This document shows, piece after piece, positions 1 to 7,112 of a DNA stretch of 11,881 nucleotides. Each line of letters starts with the position of its first letter. Position 1 is the stretch's first letter. Source of the DNA: JBCCFX01 sp039029515 (lineage in GTDB: Bacteria > Planctomycetota > Phycisphaerae > Phycisphaerales > SM1A02); contig JBCCFX010000133.1 in assembly GCA_039029515.1 (NCBI GenBank), positions 1-11,881 of the forward strand. Reading direction: 5' to 3'. Below the pieces are notes generated by a model that was not told the origin of the DNA, made no database searches, and worked only from the letters and a program-made list of their open reading frames with translations. Position numbers and translations under genes: made by a program.

Positions 1-2226
1 CGCGCGGACGGCTTCGAGAACTTTCTCGACACTCGCTACAAAGGGAAGAAGCGTTTCGGCCTCGAAGGCGGCGAAGCGATCATCCCGGCGTTGAATGAAA
101 TCGTGGAACTCGGACCCTCGATGGGCGTCGAGGAGTACACGATCGGCATGGCGCATCGTGGCCGCCTGAATGTGCTCGTGAACATTCTCAACAAGACGTA
201 TGACCAGATCTTCACAGAGTTCGAGGAAGCATGGGTCGAGGACTTCGTCGAAGGTGGCGGCGATGTGAAGTATCACCGCGGCTACAGCTCCGATCATGTC
301 ACCTCGGGCGGCGACATCGTGCGTCTGACGCTCTCGCCGAATCCATCGCACCTTGAATTCGGTCACAGCGTGGTCATGGGCCGCGCACGTGCCAAGCAGC
401 GACTTCGCGCTGACACCGAACGCGTGCAATGCGTACCGATCTGCATTCACGGCGACGCGAGTTTCCCCGGCCAGGGCATCGTCGCCGAGATGTTCAACAT
501 GATGAACCTCGACGGCTACACCGTCGGCGGCACGCTGCACTTCGTGATCAACAACCAGATCGGTTTCACCACGAATCCGTCAGATGCGCACAGCGGAACC
601 TATTGCACGGACATCGCGAAGATCGCCAACGCGCCGATCTTCCACGTCAACGGCGACGATCCGGAAGCCATGGCATTCGTCGCACGACTTGCGATCGAAT
701 ACCGACAGCGATTCAAGGCAGACGTCGTCATCGACATGTGGTGCTATCGCAAGTACGGCCACAACGAAGGCGATGAACCGACGTTCACGCAGCCGCTGAT
801 GTACGAGCGCATCAAGAAGCACACGCCGGTACTGAAGCAGTACGTCCAACGTCTTTCGAAGGAAGGTCACCTCGACGAGGCGACGTTCAACGAGATCTAC
901 GATGCGCATCGCACCGCACTCGACGAAGCGCAGGCGCGGAGCCGCGAGAATCCGATCGATCCGAATGTGGACGCGTTCCGTTCCGTCTGGAAGGATCTGA
1001 CCGAAGACTACAACGATGCCCCCGTCGAGACCGGCGTGGCGCGCACGACGCTCGACCAAGTCGCTGCGTCACTGGGTTCGGTCCCCGAGGGATTCACCGC
1101 GCATCGCAAGTTGAAGAAGCTCATGGCGTATCGCGGCGGCGCGCTTGACGCGAACGAACCGATCGACTGGGGACTCGGCGAGATGCTGTCCTACGGTTCA
1201 CTGCTCATGGAAGGCCATGCGGTTCGACTCACAGGACAGGACGTCGAACGCGGCACGTTCAGCCATCGCCACGCGGTCTTGTTCGATCAGACCACCGGCA
1301 TGGGGCATTCGCCGCTCAACACCATCGCCGATGGCCAGAGTCGTTTCTGCATTCACAACAGTCCGCTGACCGAGAGCGCGTGCGTTGGGTTTGAGTACGG
1401 CTATTCGCTCGGTGATCCGAACATGTTGATCATCTGGGAAGCGCAGTTCGGCGATTTTGCCAACGGTGCACAGGTGATTTTCGATCAGTTCATCGCATCC
1501 GCGGAAGCCAAGTGGGAACGATGCACTGGCCTGGTGTGCCTGCTTCCCCATGGGTACGAGGGCCAGGGACCAGAACACTCCTCCGCACGGCTGGAACGAT
1601 TCCTGAGCCTGTGTGCGCATAAGAACATGCAGATCGTGTACCCGACGACGCCCGCGCAGATCTTCCATGTCATGCGCCGACAGATGAAGCGGAATTTCCG
1701 GAAGCCACTGATCATCATGTCACCGAAGAGCCTCCTTCGTCACCCGAAAGCGGTCAGTACGGTGGACGAGTTGGTCAATGGTCGATTCCAGCACGTCGTC
1801 GATGACCCGGGGGTGCAGAAGCCTGCGGATGTCCGCCGTCTGTTGTTGTGTTCCGGCAAGGTGTACTACGACCTGATGGCACAGCGCGATGCGGAAAACG
1901 CATCACACGTGGCGATCGTTCGACTCGAACAGTTGTATCCGTATCCGGCGGAGCCGATGAAGGCGATGCTTGCGCGATACAGCAACGTCGAGGACGTTCT
2001 GTGGGTCCAGGAAGAACCCCAGAACATGGGTGCGTATCGATACATCGAACCGCGCCTGCGCGATGTCCATGGCCTTGATGTGACGTATGTCGGACGGGAT
2101 GCGAACTCTACCCCCGCCGTCGCGTCGACCAAAATGCATAACCGCGAGCAGGAGACAATCGTCACGCATGCTGTGCACGGCAATGTCTCTGCCGCCACGA
2201 TGGCCGCGACGAACGTCGCCGGCTGA
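1..2226 (+). CDS. sucA: 2-oxoglutarate dehydrogenase E1 component (5' truncated by window edge)
   Basis: This is the thiamine-diphosphate-dependent E1 subunit of the 2-oxoglutarate dehydrogenase complex, which decarboxylates 2-oxoglutarate and passes the succinyl group to the lipoyl arm of E2 in the TCA cycle. The reading frame is open from base 1, before the first ATG at 91, and the first codons give the family motif FENFL...KRFGLEGGE, so the gene enters from outside. Visible motifs are GMAHRGRLNVLVN (bases 145-183), NPSHLEF, GDASFPGQG (451-477), NNQIGFTTNP (550-579), KYGHNEGDEPTF, then the C-terminal transketolase-like half with GTFSHRHAVL, GYEGQGPEHSSARLERF (from 1552) and VQEEPQNMGAY. The window holds 741 residues. 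The E. coli protein has about 930, so roughly 190 N-terminal residues lie outside. It ends in TGA and sucB starts 52 bases later, the usual sucA-sucB operon order. No frameshift or missing motif was seen. Confidence 0.97.
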   Translation, partial: RADGFENFLDTRYKGKKRFGLEGGEAIIPALNEIVELGPSMGVEEYTIGMAHRGRLNVLVNILNKTYDQIFTEFEEAWVEDFVEGGGDVKYHRGYSSDHVTSGGDIVRLTLSPNPSHLEFGHSVVMGRARAKQRLRADTERVQCVPICIHGDASFPGQGIVAEMFNMMNLDGYTVGGTLHFVINNQIGFTTNPSDAHSGTYCTDIAKIANAPIFHVNGDDPEAMAFVARLAIEYRQRFKADVVIDMWCYRKYGHNEGDEPTFTQPLMYERIKKHTPVLKQYVQRLSKEGHLDEATFNEIYDAHRTALDEAQARSRENPIDPNVDAFRSVWKDLTEDYNDAPVETGVARTTLDQVAASLGSVPEGFTAHRKLKKLMAYRGGALDANEPIDWGLGEMLSYGSLLMEGHAVRLTGQDVERGTFSHRHAVLFDQTTGMGHSPLNTIADGQSRFCIHNSPLTESACVGFEYGYSLGDPNMLIIWEAQFGDFANGAQVIFDQFIASAEAKWERCTGLVCLLPHGYEGQGPEHSSARLERFLSLCAHKNMQIVYPTTPAQIFHVMRRQMKRNFRKPLIIMSPKSLLRHPKAVSTVDELVNGRFQHVVDDPGVQKPADVRRLLLCSGKVYYDLMAQRDAENASHVAIVRLEQLYPYPAEPMKAMLARYSNVEDVLWVQEEPQNMGAYRYIEPRLRDVHGLDVTYVGRDANSTPAVASTKMHNREQETIVTHAVHGNVSAATMAATNVAG

Positions 2227-2278
2227 GTGTCCGTGATTCGTTCGTGCTTCGACCCTCTTGTGCGAGATCATCATCACC

Positions 2279-3520
2279 ATGCCCGTTGAGATCACCATTC
2301 CCAGCCCCGGCGAATCGATCACCGAAGTCGTCCTCGGACCGTGGCACAAGAAGACCGGCGAGTGGGTCGAGCGCGATGAGACGCTCGTCGAAATCGAATC
2401 CGACAAGGTCACCCTTGAAGTACCCGCGCCCGAAGCAGGATTGCTGGAGATCGTGGCCAACGAAGGCGACGAGCGCAACGTTGGCGATGTGATCGGCGTC
2501 ATTGACTCGAACGCATCGAAACCTGCAGGTGCCAACGGGAGTGCATCAGCAGATGCCGCTCCGGCACAAGCACCGACGACGTCTACGCCGGCACCAGCCG
2601 CCGCCGTCGCCGCGGAAAATGATCAGGCGCGAGCGACATCGGTCGCGAAGAAGATCGCGGCAGACAAAGGCGTGAACCTGACTGGCGTGACGGGCACCGG
2701 ACCTTCCGGCCGAATCACCAAGAGCGATGTCCTTGCGGTTGCAAACGCACCGGCAAGCACCATGCCTGCAACCGTGCCGGCAGGCGCACCGATCACCGTT
2801 GCTGCCGGCACGCGCGGCGTTCGTCGTGAGAAGATGTCGAAGCTCCGGGCGCGAATCGCCGAACGCCTTGTCAGCGCGCAGCAGACGGCTGCAATGCTGA
2901 CCACGTTCAACGAAGCAGACATGACTGAAGTCATGGCGCTCCGAAAGCGGTTCAAGGAGTCGTTCATCGAGAAGTACAACGTGAATCTCGGATTCATGAG
3001 CTTCTTCGTGAAAGCATGCGTCTCGGCGTTGCAGTCGTACCCGCGCGTCAACGCGTACATCGATGGCGGCGAGATCGAATTCCATGACTACTGCGACGTC
3101 TCCGTTGCGGTTGGCACGCCGAAAGGCCTCGTCGTCCCGGTGTTGCGGAACGTGGAGACGATGTCATTCGCAGAGATTGAAGGCACGATCAAGGACTTCG
3201 CGATTCGTGCTCGTGACGGCAAGCTTTCGATTGATGAAATGACCGGCGGCACATTCACGATCTCCAACGGCGGCGTGTATGGTTCGCTGAATTCGACCCC
3301 GATTCTCAACCCGCCGCAATCGGGCATTCTCGGCATGCACAAGATCATGAAGCGCCCGATGGAAGATCCGGACAACCCGGGCCAGATTGCGTTGCGCCCG
3401 ATGATGTACCTGGCGATGAGCTACGACCATCGCATCGTGGACGGCGCGGAAGCCGTTGGATTCCTCGTGCACGTCAAGGAATGCATCGAGAATCCGGAGC
3501 GATTGCTCCTCGGGATCTGA
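2279..3520 (+). CDS. sucB: 2-oxoglutarate dehydrogenase E2, dihydrolipoyllysine succinyltransferase
   Basis: This 413-residue protein is the core of the 2-oxoglutarate dehydrogenase complex and transfers the succinyl group from E1 to coenzyme A. It has three parts: a lipoyl domain (about 1-77) with the lipoylated lysine at K43 in EIESDKVTLEVPAP; a peripheral subunit-binding domain (about 116-155, motif GVTGTGPSGRITKSDV) after an Ala/Pro-rich hinge; and a catalytic acyltransferase domain (about 180-413) with the active-site motif YDHRIVDG, His384 and Asp388. I chose ATG 2279 because MPVEITIPSPGESITE is the normal start of the family. An in-frame TTG at 2258 would add seven unusual residues. 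No clear Shine-Dalgarno sequence precedes 2279, so translation may depend on sucA. A single lipoyl domain and the succinyltransferase-like sequence, next to sucA, favour SucB over the pyruvate dehydrogenase E2. Confidence 0.96.
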   Translation: MPVEITIPSPGESITEVVLGPWHKKTGEWVERDETLVEIESDKVTLEVPAPEAGLLEIVANEGDERNVGDVIGVIDSNASKPAGANGSASADAAPAQAPTTSTPAPAAAVAAENDQARATSVAKKIAADKGVNLTGVTGTGPSGRITKSDVLAVANAPASTMPATVPAGAPITVAAGTRGVRREKMSKLRARIAERLVSAQQTAAMLTTFNEADMTEVMALRKRFKESFIEKYNVNLGFMSFFVKACVSALQSYPRVNAYIDGGEIEFHDYCDVSVAVGTPKGLVVPVLRNVETMSFAEIEGTIKDFAIRARDGKLSIDEMTGGTFTISNGGVYGSLNSTPILNPPQSGILGMHKIMKRPMEDPDNPGQIALRPMMYLAMSYDHRIVDGAEAVGFLVHVKECIENPERLLLGI

Positions 3521-3685
3521 TGCGGCAGCTCATCTCGTGAAACGCAACGTGTTCGGGTAGGTCGAGCGCACCATTACCGGCTGCGCGCTTCACTTATCGG
3601 ACGCCTCGCCCGGTCTCTGGTGAATCACTGAAGCACTCCCGCGATCGGTTCGACGACGAAGGCAGAACCTTGCCGGAACCGAAGC
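3521..3685. other. Intergenic gap between sucB and the PilZ gene
   Basis: This 165-base gap must hold the end of the sucAB transcript and probably the start of the PilZ transcript. A weak stem, AGCGC at 3565-3569 with GCGCT at 3585-3589, lies 45 bases after the sucB stop. It has no following T-run, so I do not call it a terminator. No convincing -35/-10 pair was recognised. The final 41 bases hold a stronger hairpin, listed separately. Confidence 0.6.
3645..3682 (+). promoter_or_regulatory. Nested hairpin covering the ribosome-binding region of the PilZ gene
   Basis: A perfect 7-base inverted repeat, TCGGTTC (3645-3651) with GAACCGA (3676-3682), encloses a second small stem, GGCA (3661-3664) with TGCC (3671-3674). 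The 3' arm ends three bases before the ATG at 3686 and contains most of the only Shine-Dalgarno-like sequence, GGAA at 3675-3678, spaced seven bases from the start. A second GAACC at 3665-3669 could pair with the same GGTTC (3647-3651), so two mutually exclusive folds are possible. If formed in mRNA, the outer stem would mask the ribosome site. It could equally be a DNA inverted repeat bound by a protein, or chance. Confidence 0.4.
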
Positions 3686-4183
3686 ATGCACGCATCACAT
3701 GGCCATGAGTACGTTGATTCGGTGAAGCTCCCCCGGGCGACCTGGGAGGCCATCGTCGACACGCTCGATCGACAAACTCTCGGTGATCAGGATGCACGCC
3801 GTCGCGAAACGCGATTCCGATTCGCGGGATGCGAGATCCGTCTCGACATCTTCAACGACAAGAACCAACCGACGAAGTTCTTGGTGCATGGACGGAACAT
3901 CTCGGCATCTGGCCTTTCCGTACTGCACGGCGGTTTCGTCTACCCCGGTAGCAAGTGTCGTCTGCAGATCCCGATGCAGGATGAACGCATATGTGTTGTC
4001 GACGGCGTCATCGTCAATTGCCGACACGTCGCGCAGCGACTGCACGAGATCTCGATCAACTTCATCGACAAGCTCGAACTTGATCGATTCGACGTGACAC
4101 CGGTCGCGACCGCGGATGCGATGCCAGATCAGACGGCCTCATCCGATGATTCCGTCATCGCCGATTCAGCCGACGCTGCGTAA
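3686..4183 (+). CDS. PilZ-domain protein, putative cyclic-di-GMP effector
   Basis: This 165-residue soluble protein has a single PilZ domain (about residues 38-132). Both parts of the c-di-GMP binding signature are present: RxxxR as R39-E-T-R43 within RRRETR, and NxSxxG as N71-I-S-A-S-G76. These are followed by the usual beta-barrel pattern (YPGSKCRLQIP, VDGVIVNCRHV, EISINFID). The first 35 residues (KLPRATWEAIVDTLDRQ) look helical and resemble N-terminal segments of other small PilZ proteins. The last 30 are acidic and Ser/Ala-rich, probably disordered. No signal peptide, membrane segment or second output domain is seen, so it would act by binding a partner protein. The ATG at 3686 is preceded by GGAA inside a hairpin. 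Its 3' end overlaps the convergent sulfotransferase gene by 55 bases. What process it controls cannot be read from its neighbours. Confidence 0.88.
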   Translation: MHASHGHEYVDSVKLPRATWEAIVDTLDRQTLGDQDARRRETRFRFAGCEIRLDIFNDKNQPTKFLVHGRNISASGLSVLHGGFVYPGSKCRLQIPMQDERICVVDGVIVNCRHVAQRLHEISINFIDKLELDRFDVTPVATADAMPDQTASSDDSVIADSADAA

Positions 4184-5085
4184 CGCTGCCCGTTCGGCAT
4201 CAGCTTCATCCGTTCCAGACCACGACGAATCGTCGGCAGTGCATCCTGCGCGCGTCCGAGCGTCCTCGAGTAACGAGCCACACGGCGCTGATGCTGTTCA
4301 AGTCGTTGCTCACGATCATCACCCATGGCATTGAGTGAGGCATCATGAATCTGCCGCGCGTGCATGTAGAGTTGGCGATCAAACCGGTTGGCAGACTCGA
4401 TGCGCTCGCGGATGTCGTCATCAATGTCGATCGGTCGGGGTGTGACCTGCGCGCGGTGATAGCGACACGAACGCCATTGCATCGCCGCAGCGAGCCGCAT
4501 CATGGATGCATCGAACGCCTCCATGATCCCGACAAAGAACATCGAATCGAGTCGTTCCATCGCGACATCGCACATCGTCTGCGTGCATGCGCCGGGGGGA
4601 ACGTCGATGACCTCGCCGCGCTCGCCGGCGAGGAATCGAAGCTGGCATTCATCGACATGGAACGTCCGAAACGGCTTCGGCTGATCGAGGAACGACGAGA
4701 TCGACATCGTCGGTTCGATTCGTCGTTCGCGCCGCAGGAACGAATAGGTCGACATGACGCGCGCCACGGGGTCACGCAGCATCGTCAGGTACGCTGACGG
4801 GCGGCGAGAAGGTAGACGTTCGTGTACGCCCCACCCGAAGTGATGCGAACCGAAGAACCGAACACGTCGCTGGCGACGCGGCGAGAGTCGGTCAAGATGG
4901 GCGTAGCGCTGGTCCAGCCAGGGAACGTTGTAGTCCCCCATCATTATGGCGTGGTCAAACCAGTGCGTGGGTGGCCAGCGCAAGAGCCGAAGTCGCACCA
5001 GCCGACTGAGCGTCGTCCCGGCGGTCTTCGGGATATGCAGGTGAATCAGGAGCGCTTCGCGCGGATTGACTCGTTCACCAGACAC
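4129..5085 (-). CDS. Sulfotransferase family protein (PAPS-dependent)
   Basis: This 318-residue protein resembles the heparan/chondroitin-type sulfotransferases (Sulfotransferase_2 family), which move sulfate from PAPS to a carbohydrate or other acceptor. The PAPS 5'-phosphosulfate loop is HIPKTAGTT (residues 17-25). GSHHFGWGVHE (79-89) matches the GHxxFGxH region of the family, and RDPVARVMSTYSF (104-116) is the 3'-phosphate-binding segment. QLRFLAG (148-154), FVGIMEAFDASM (184-195) and NRFDRQLYMHA (233-243) are further family landmarks. There is no signal peptide or membrane segment, so it is probably cytoplasmic; the acceptor is unknown. The C-terminal 70 residues are basic and helical, ending in an acidic tail. 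The GTG start at 5085 lies inside the sppA end (overlap GTGTCTGGTGA), with GGGA six bases upstream, so translation is probably coupled to sppA. It overlaps the convergent PilZ gene by 55 bases. Confidence 0.85.
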   Translation of the reverse strand: MSGERVNPREALLIHLHIPKTAGTTLSRLVRLRLLRWPPTHWFDHAIMMGDYNVPWLDQRYAHLDRLSPRRQRRVRFFGSHHFGWGVHERLPSRRPSAYLTMLRDPVARVMSTYSFLRRERRIEPTMSISSFLDQPKPFRTFHVDECQLRFLAGERGEVIDVPPGACTQTMCDVAMERLDSMFFVGIMEAFDASMMRLAAAMQWRSCRYHRAQVTPRPIDIDDDIRERIESANRFDRQLYMHARQIHDASLNAMGDDREQRLEQHQRRVARYSRTLGRAQDALPTIRRGLERMKLMPNGQRYAASAESAMTESSDEAV

Positions 5086-6076
5086 TCGGATCCCAGACGT
5101 AGAGAAAACCGGGCTGACGCGCCGTCACACCTGAGACGTCCACATTGATCATGTTGATCTGCAGTGGTACCGGTGCGCTGGCATACGCACTTCCGACGTA
5201 ATCAAGTGTGCGGTGATACTTCATCAGCCGCGCAGCATCGATTCCCGCAAGCGTTTTCGCTTCAGCAAACGCATCGCGAAGATCACCGGTCTTATCGACG
5301 AGCCCGATCTCCGCTGCACGGCGACCCGTGACGACACGACCATCGGTCACCCAGCCGAGATCACTCTCCGCGAGATCCGGACGATTGTCCGTGACGATGG
5401 TCCGGAAGCTGCCGTAGAACTCATCGACCATGTCCTGGAACAACGCGCGATGGCTGTCTTCCATCGTGTCGAACGGCGAGCCCATGTCTTTGTTGGGGCC
5501 CGACGTGATTGCGTTCGAACTGATACCGAGCCGGCGCATGCCATCAGAGACATCGAAGAGTTGCATGATCACGCCGATGGATCCAGTGATGGATGTCGGA
5601 TGTGCAATGATCGAATCGCCGGCGCACGCAAGGTACATCGCGCCCGAGGCGGCGACATCGCCCATGAGCATGACAACGGGCTTGCCGGTCTCAGCGCGGA
5701 ACGCCTGGACTTCGCGATACATCACATCGCTCGCGGTGACGGTGCCGCCGGGTGAGTTAAGCCGGATGACCACCGCGCGGACACGGTTGTCCTGTCTGGC
5801 GCGTTCGAGCGACTCCGCGAGACTCGCCACCGGATTCTCGCCATCGCCAAGGACCGAGGATCGGTCGGCGTCGGCAAGCAGCCCGTTGACGTCAATCAGC
5901 GCCACCTTGTGATTGGGTCGGGTACCGGGGCCGCCATCTTTGAGCACCATGGTCTCGTCGAGTTCATTCTCGGCCGGAATGAGGTCCACGACGAAGCGCA
6001 TGCCGGTGCAGCCGGTCATGGCCGCAACGAGCAGCAGGAGCGGCAACATGACAGCGATGGATCGATATCGGGTCAT
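5075..6076 (-). CDS. sppA: Signal peptide peptidase SppA, short form, lipoprotein
   Basis: This 333-residue member of the S49 serine protease family degrades leftover signal peptides and other membrane peptides. Residues 1-23 form a lipoprotein signal: MTRYR, a hydrophobic run (LPLLLLVAA) and the lipobox MTGC with lipidated Cys23, so the enzyme should be anchored outside the cytoplasm. The protease core begins near KVALIDVNG (57-65) and includes RLNSPGGTVTASD (105-117). The nucleophile is Ser144 in GDVAASGAMY and the general base Lys196 in SGPNKDMGSPF. Their spacing of 52 residues equals that of B. subtilis SppA (Ser147/Lys199). The frame stays open upstream to 6445, but I chose ATG 6076 because it starts the signal peptide and has GGAG eight bases upstream; the longer version would run through rsmH and has no signal. 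It is the first gene of a pair with the sulfotransferase. Confidence 0.93.
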   Translation of the reverse strand: MTRYRSIAVMLPLLLLVAAMTGCTGMRFVVDLIPAENELDETMVLKDGGPGTRPNHKVALIDVNGLLADADRSSVLGDGENPVASLAESLERARQDNRVRAVVIRLNSPGGTVTASDVMYREVQAFRAETGKPVVMLMGDVAASGAMYLACAGDSIIAHPTSITGSIGVIMQLFDVSDGMRRLGISSNAITSGPNKDMGSPFDTMEDSHRALFQDMVDEFYGSFRTIVTDNRPDLAESDLGWVTDGRVVTGRRAAEIGLVDKTGDLRDAFAEAKTLAGIDAARLMKYHRTLDYVGSAYASAPVPLQINMINVDVSGVTARQPGFLYVWDPSVW

Positions 6077-6126
6077 GGGACGATCTCCGTGACGCCGGGA
6101 TGGGTCGGGCGTGGTACAAGAAGGAT
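6077..6126. promoter_or_regulatory. Divergent sppA / rsmH intergenic region
   Basis: Only 50 bases separate the two start codons. I see the sppA ribosome site here but no convincing -35/-10 hexamers. The promoters, if nearby, must overlap the opposite gene's 5' coding end, so the two transcription units may influence each other. Confidence 0.4.
6085..6088 (-). promoter_or_regulatory. Ribosome-binding site that fixes the sppA start
   Basis: GGAG on the minus strand, eight bases before the ATG at 6076. It supports the 333-residue lipoprotein start over the long upstream extension. Confidence 0.6.
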
Positions 6127-7089
6127 ATGGCAGAAACCATCGGCCATACGCCCGTACTGCTCGAAGAATCGCTCGAGCTTCTCGCGCCCCAGCCTGGTGC
6201 GACGATTGTCGATGCCACGGTTGGACGTGGTGGACATACGCTCGCGTTGCTCCAACAAGTCGGCAAGGGTGGCCGGGTCGTGGGTTTCGATCTCGATGCC
6301 GACAATCTTGCGTTCGCATCGCGACGGGTCGAACAGGCAGACGGGCAATTTGTGCCGATTCATGCGAGCTTTGTTCGGGTTGCCGAGGAACTTCGATCGC
6401 GGGGCATCGTTGCGGACGGTCTGCTGGCCGATCTCGGCGTCGCATCCGTTCATCTGGATGAGGCGGATCGAGGGTTCAGCTTCACGCACGATGGGCCGCT
6501 GGACATGCGTCTGGACCGTTCAGGCGGCACGACAGCGGCGGATCTGCTCGCCCGAATCAGTGAAAGGGAGCTTGCAAACCTCATCTATTCGTTCGGCGAG
6601 GATCCGTTTGCCCGAAAGATCGCCCGAAAACTTATACACGCTCGCGAGGTTCGGCCGATCGTCACTACGGCGCAACTGGCGCAACTGGTCTCGGAAGCGT
6701 ATGGATCCCGCGCACGGGAGTCCCGCCTTCACCCGGCCACGCGTACCTTCATGGCGCTTCGAATTGCGGTCAACGACGAGCTGTCAGCACTGGACGCGCT
6801 GCTCGATTCGATTCGACGGCAGATCGAAGCCCCGGACGAGGCACGGTGGCTTTCGGCGGGCGCTCGAGTCGCGATCATCAGCTTCCACAGTCTGGAGGAT
6901 CGACAGGTCAAACGAGGATTCGCGGCCATGGCCGCCTCGGGCACGGTGGAACGCCTGACGAAGAAACCCTGTGTTGCCAGCGACACAGAAACCCGTCAGA
7001 ACCCGCGAGCCCGATCTGCGAAGCTTCGTGCGATCGAATTCAGGGCGTCCAGGAGGGATGACCCGTCAAGTGAGAACGATCGGACCTGA
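6127..7089 (+). CDS. rsmH: 16S rRNA (cytosine-1402-N4)-methyltransferase RsmH (MraW)
   Basis: This SAM-dependent enzyme methylates N4 of C1402 in the ribosomal P site and is the conserved early gene of the dcw cluster. The 320-residue length is close to the family norm of about 310. Landmarks are GHTPVLLEESL (6-16), the SAM loop DATVGRGGHT (29-38), GFDLDADN (53-60), DLGVASVHLD (102-111), DRGFSF and DGPLDMR (114-128), HPATRTFMALRIAVNDEL (202-219), ISFHSLEDR (251-259) and NPRARSAKLRAIE (292-304). I chose ATG 6127 because MAETIGHTPVLLEE is the family start and AAGAAGG lies just before it, though close at two bases. An ATG at 6100 would add MGRAWYKKD, which has no family counterpart. It is the first gene of the operon; mraZ, its usual upstream neighbour, is replaced by divergent sppA. 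The last ten residues are hydrophilic and variable. Confidence 0.96.
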   Translation: MAETIGHTPVLLEESLELLAPQPGATIVDATVGRGGHTLALLQQVGKGGRVVGFDLDADNLAFASRRVEQADGQFVPIHASFVRVAEELRSRGIVADGLLADLGVASVHLDEADRGFSFTHDGPLDMRLDRSGGTTAADLLARISERELANLIYSFGEDPFARKIARKLIHAREVRPIVTTAQLAQLVSEAYGSRARESRLHPATRTFMALRIAVNDELSALDALLDSIRRQIEAPDEARWLSAGARVAIISFHSLEDRQVKRGFAAMAASGTVERLTKKPCVASDTETRQNPRARSAKLRAIEFRASRRDDPSSENDRT

Positions 7090-7112
7090 GGGATACCAGG
7101 GACGACCGAGGC

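Noticed and set aside
2258..2278. Alternative TTG start for sucB
   Set aside because: It would add seven residues not typical of E2 proteins, whereas ATG 2279 gives the standard lipoyl-domain start.
1903..2535. Minus-strand open frame (210 codons) antisense to the sucA/sucB junction
   Set aside because: It covers conserved coding sequence of sucA and sucB and its product shows no family features.
3565..3589. Possible terminator after sucB
   Set aside because: The stem is only five base pairs with a 15-base loop and no T-run follows.
6077..6445. Upstream extension of sppA by 123 codons
   Set aside because: The extension is Arg/Pro/His-rich, lies antisense to rsmH and would bury the lipoprotein signal. 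ATG 6076 has a ribosome site and begins the signal peptide.
5909..6958. Long plus-strand open frame (349 codons) across the sppA start and rsmH
   Set aside because: It runs antisense to the sppA N-terminus and in another frame of rsmH, both of which have complete family motifs. Its product is Arg/Ser/Trp-rich with no recognisable domain, typical of a GC-rich shadow frame.
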